From Acidimicrobiaceae bacterium (GTDB taxonomy: Bacteria > Actinomycetota > Acidimicrobiia > Acidimicrobiales > RAAP-2): a stretch of DNA of 32,617 bases. Shown here one piece after another: positions 32,213 through 32,617 of the stretch (positions are counted from its first letter, which is position 1; every line of letters begins with the position of its first letter). The translations under genes were made by a program, and so were the position numbers. Where the stretch lies: positions 1-32,617 of the forward strand of contig PMOE01000033.1 of the NCBI GenBank assembly GCA_003161575.1. Direction: 5' to 3'. The notes below the pieces were generated by a model. That model was not told the DNA's origin. It made no database searches and saw only the letters and a list, made by a program, of their open reading frames with translations.

Positions 32213-32617
32213 TCACCGCAGACTCGTGGTGGCGGCGAGGTCGGCGGCCTTTTGCGCCATGTGGAGGACCACATCGCCGAACATCTCCATCTTGGGGTTG
32301 TCCGCTTCTCCTTGGACCACCCGGGCATAGCCACCTTCGAGCACGATCGCCAACTTGAAGCGGGCCAGGATCACGTAGTAATCGATCTCATCGACCGGAC
32401 GGCCGCTCTCGGCGGCATAGGCGCTCAGCAGCTCGCCCGCGGTGGGCATGCCGGTGTAGTCGACGTAGCTGACCGAACCCTCGCCGGGCTCCCCGTCGGG
32501 CCAGCCGTTGATCACCCAGCCCAGATCGAGCAACGGGTCGCCGATCGTTGCCATTTCCCAGTCGACGATGGCCGCCAACCGGGCCGGCGCCCCATGGCGG
32601 TACATGACGTTGGCGAA
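32213..32617 (-). CDS. Phosphotransferase-family (APH) protein, C-terminal part
   Basis: Only the last 134 codons are in the window; the coding frame runs off the right edge (last codons read FANVMYRHG). IVDWEMATIGDPLLDLGW is the DxE-type metal motif of aminoglycoside-phosphotransferase-like and ACAD10/11-like kinases. In this context the family often phosphorylates hydroxyacyl-CoAs for dehydration by acyl-CoA dehydrogenases rather than antibiotics. It precedes the SDR gene by 7 nt on the same strand. Confidence 0.85.
   Translation of the reverse strand, partial: FANVMYRHGAPARLAAIVDWEMATIGDPLLDLGWVINGWPDGEPGEGSVSYVDYTGMPTAGELLSAYAAESGRPVDEIDYYVILARFKLAIVLEGGYARVVQGEADNPKMEMFGDVVLHMAQKAADLAATTSLR

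Overview
The window is high-GC DNA with a strong G/C bias at third codon positions, many GTG starts and several apparently leaderless genes. It encodes a lipid/CoA-type catabolic repertoire: SCP-x thiolase with a DUF35 partner, acyl-CoA dehydrogenase, phytanoyl-CoA dioxygenase-like protein, P450, SDR and an aminoglycoside-phosphotransferase-like protein. One protein opens with a WWxASDGxWYPP motif that I associate with Acidimicrobiia. Together these suggest a Gram-positive actinobacterium, most likely an acidimicrobial lineage. No rRNA, tRNA, CRISPR array or prophage was seen. The only mobile-element trace is a frameshifted transposase tail at the left edge.

Left part (1-8.9 kb): an IS481-like transposase relic, a DUF2971 protein, a small secreted protein, and a secreted fusion of 42-residue GYWLV repeats with a class-A beta-lactamase-like serine hydrolase. 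These are followed by a DUF35 Zn-ribbon/OB-fold plus SCP-x thiolase pair. On the minus strand, a PhyH-type dioxygenase lies upstream of a GH13 alpha-glucosidase. An orphan branched-chain-amino-acid-type substrate-binding protein (8.9-10.5 kb) follows.

Centre (10.9-19.9 kb): a tightly packed potassium-uptake locus. A 27-aa single-TM microprotein overlaps kdpF, followed by kdpA, kdpB, kdpC and a coupled OB-fold gene. Converging on these from the minus strand is a kdpE/sensor-kinase pair. The notable point is that KdpD is divided into two divergent genes. The C-terminal half (4 TM, GAF, HisKA, HATPase; 491 aa) is upstream of kdpE on the minus strand. The N-terminal half (KdpD ATP-binding domain plus Usp domain; 390 aa) is on the plus strand, 133 bp away. 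The two lengths add up to one normal KdpD, so potassium sensing and kinase output may be assembled in trans. A SAM methyltransferase follows the N-terminal half.

Right part (20-32.6 kb): a histone-deacetylase-family protein, a leaderless membrane protein, a CX4C flavoprotein disulfide reductase and an alpha/beta hydrolase. Next is a coupled minus-strand trio: a multi-TM protein with an unusual start, a small 2-TM protein, and a secreted beta-propeller glycosidase-like protein. Divergent from this trio is an acyl-CoA dehydrogenase. Then come the WWxASDGxWYPP membrane protein with a 27-bp repeat tract, a P450, a dienelactone hydrolase, an SDR, and a phosphotransferase-family gene cut by the right edge.

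Functional calls rest on motifs read by eye. Promoters and terminators are pattern-based and tentative.
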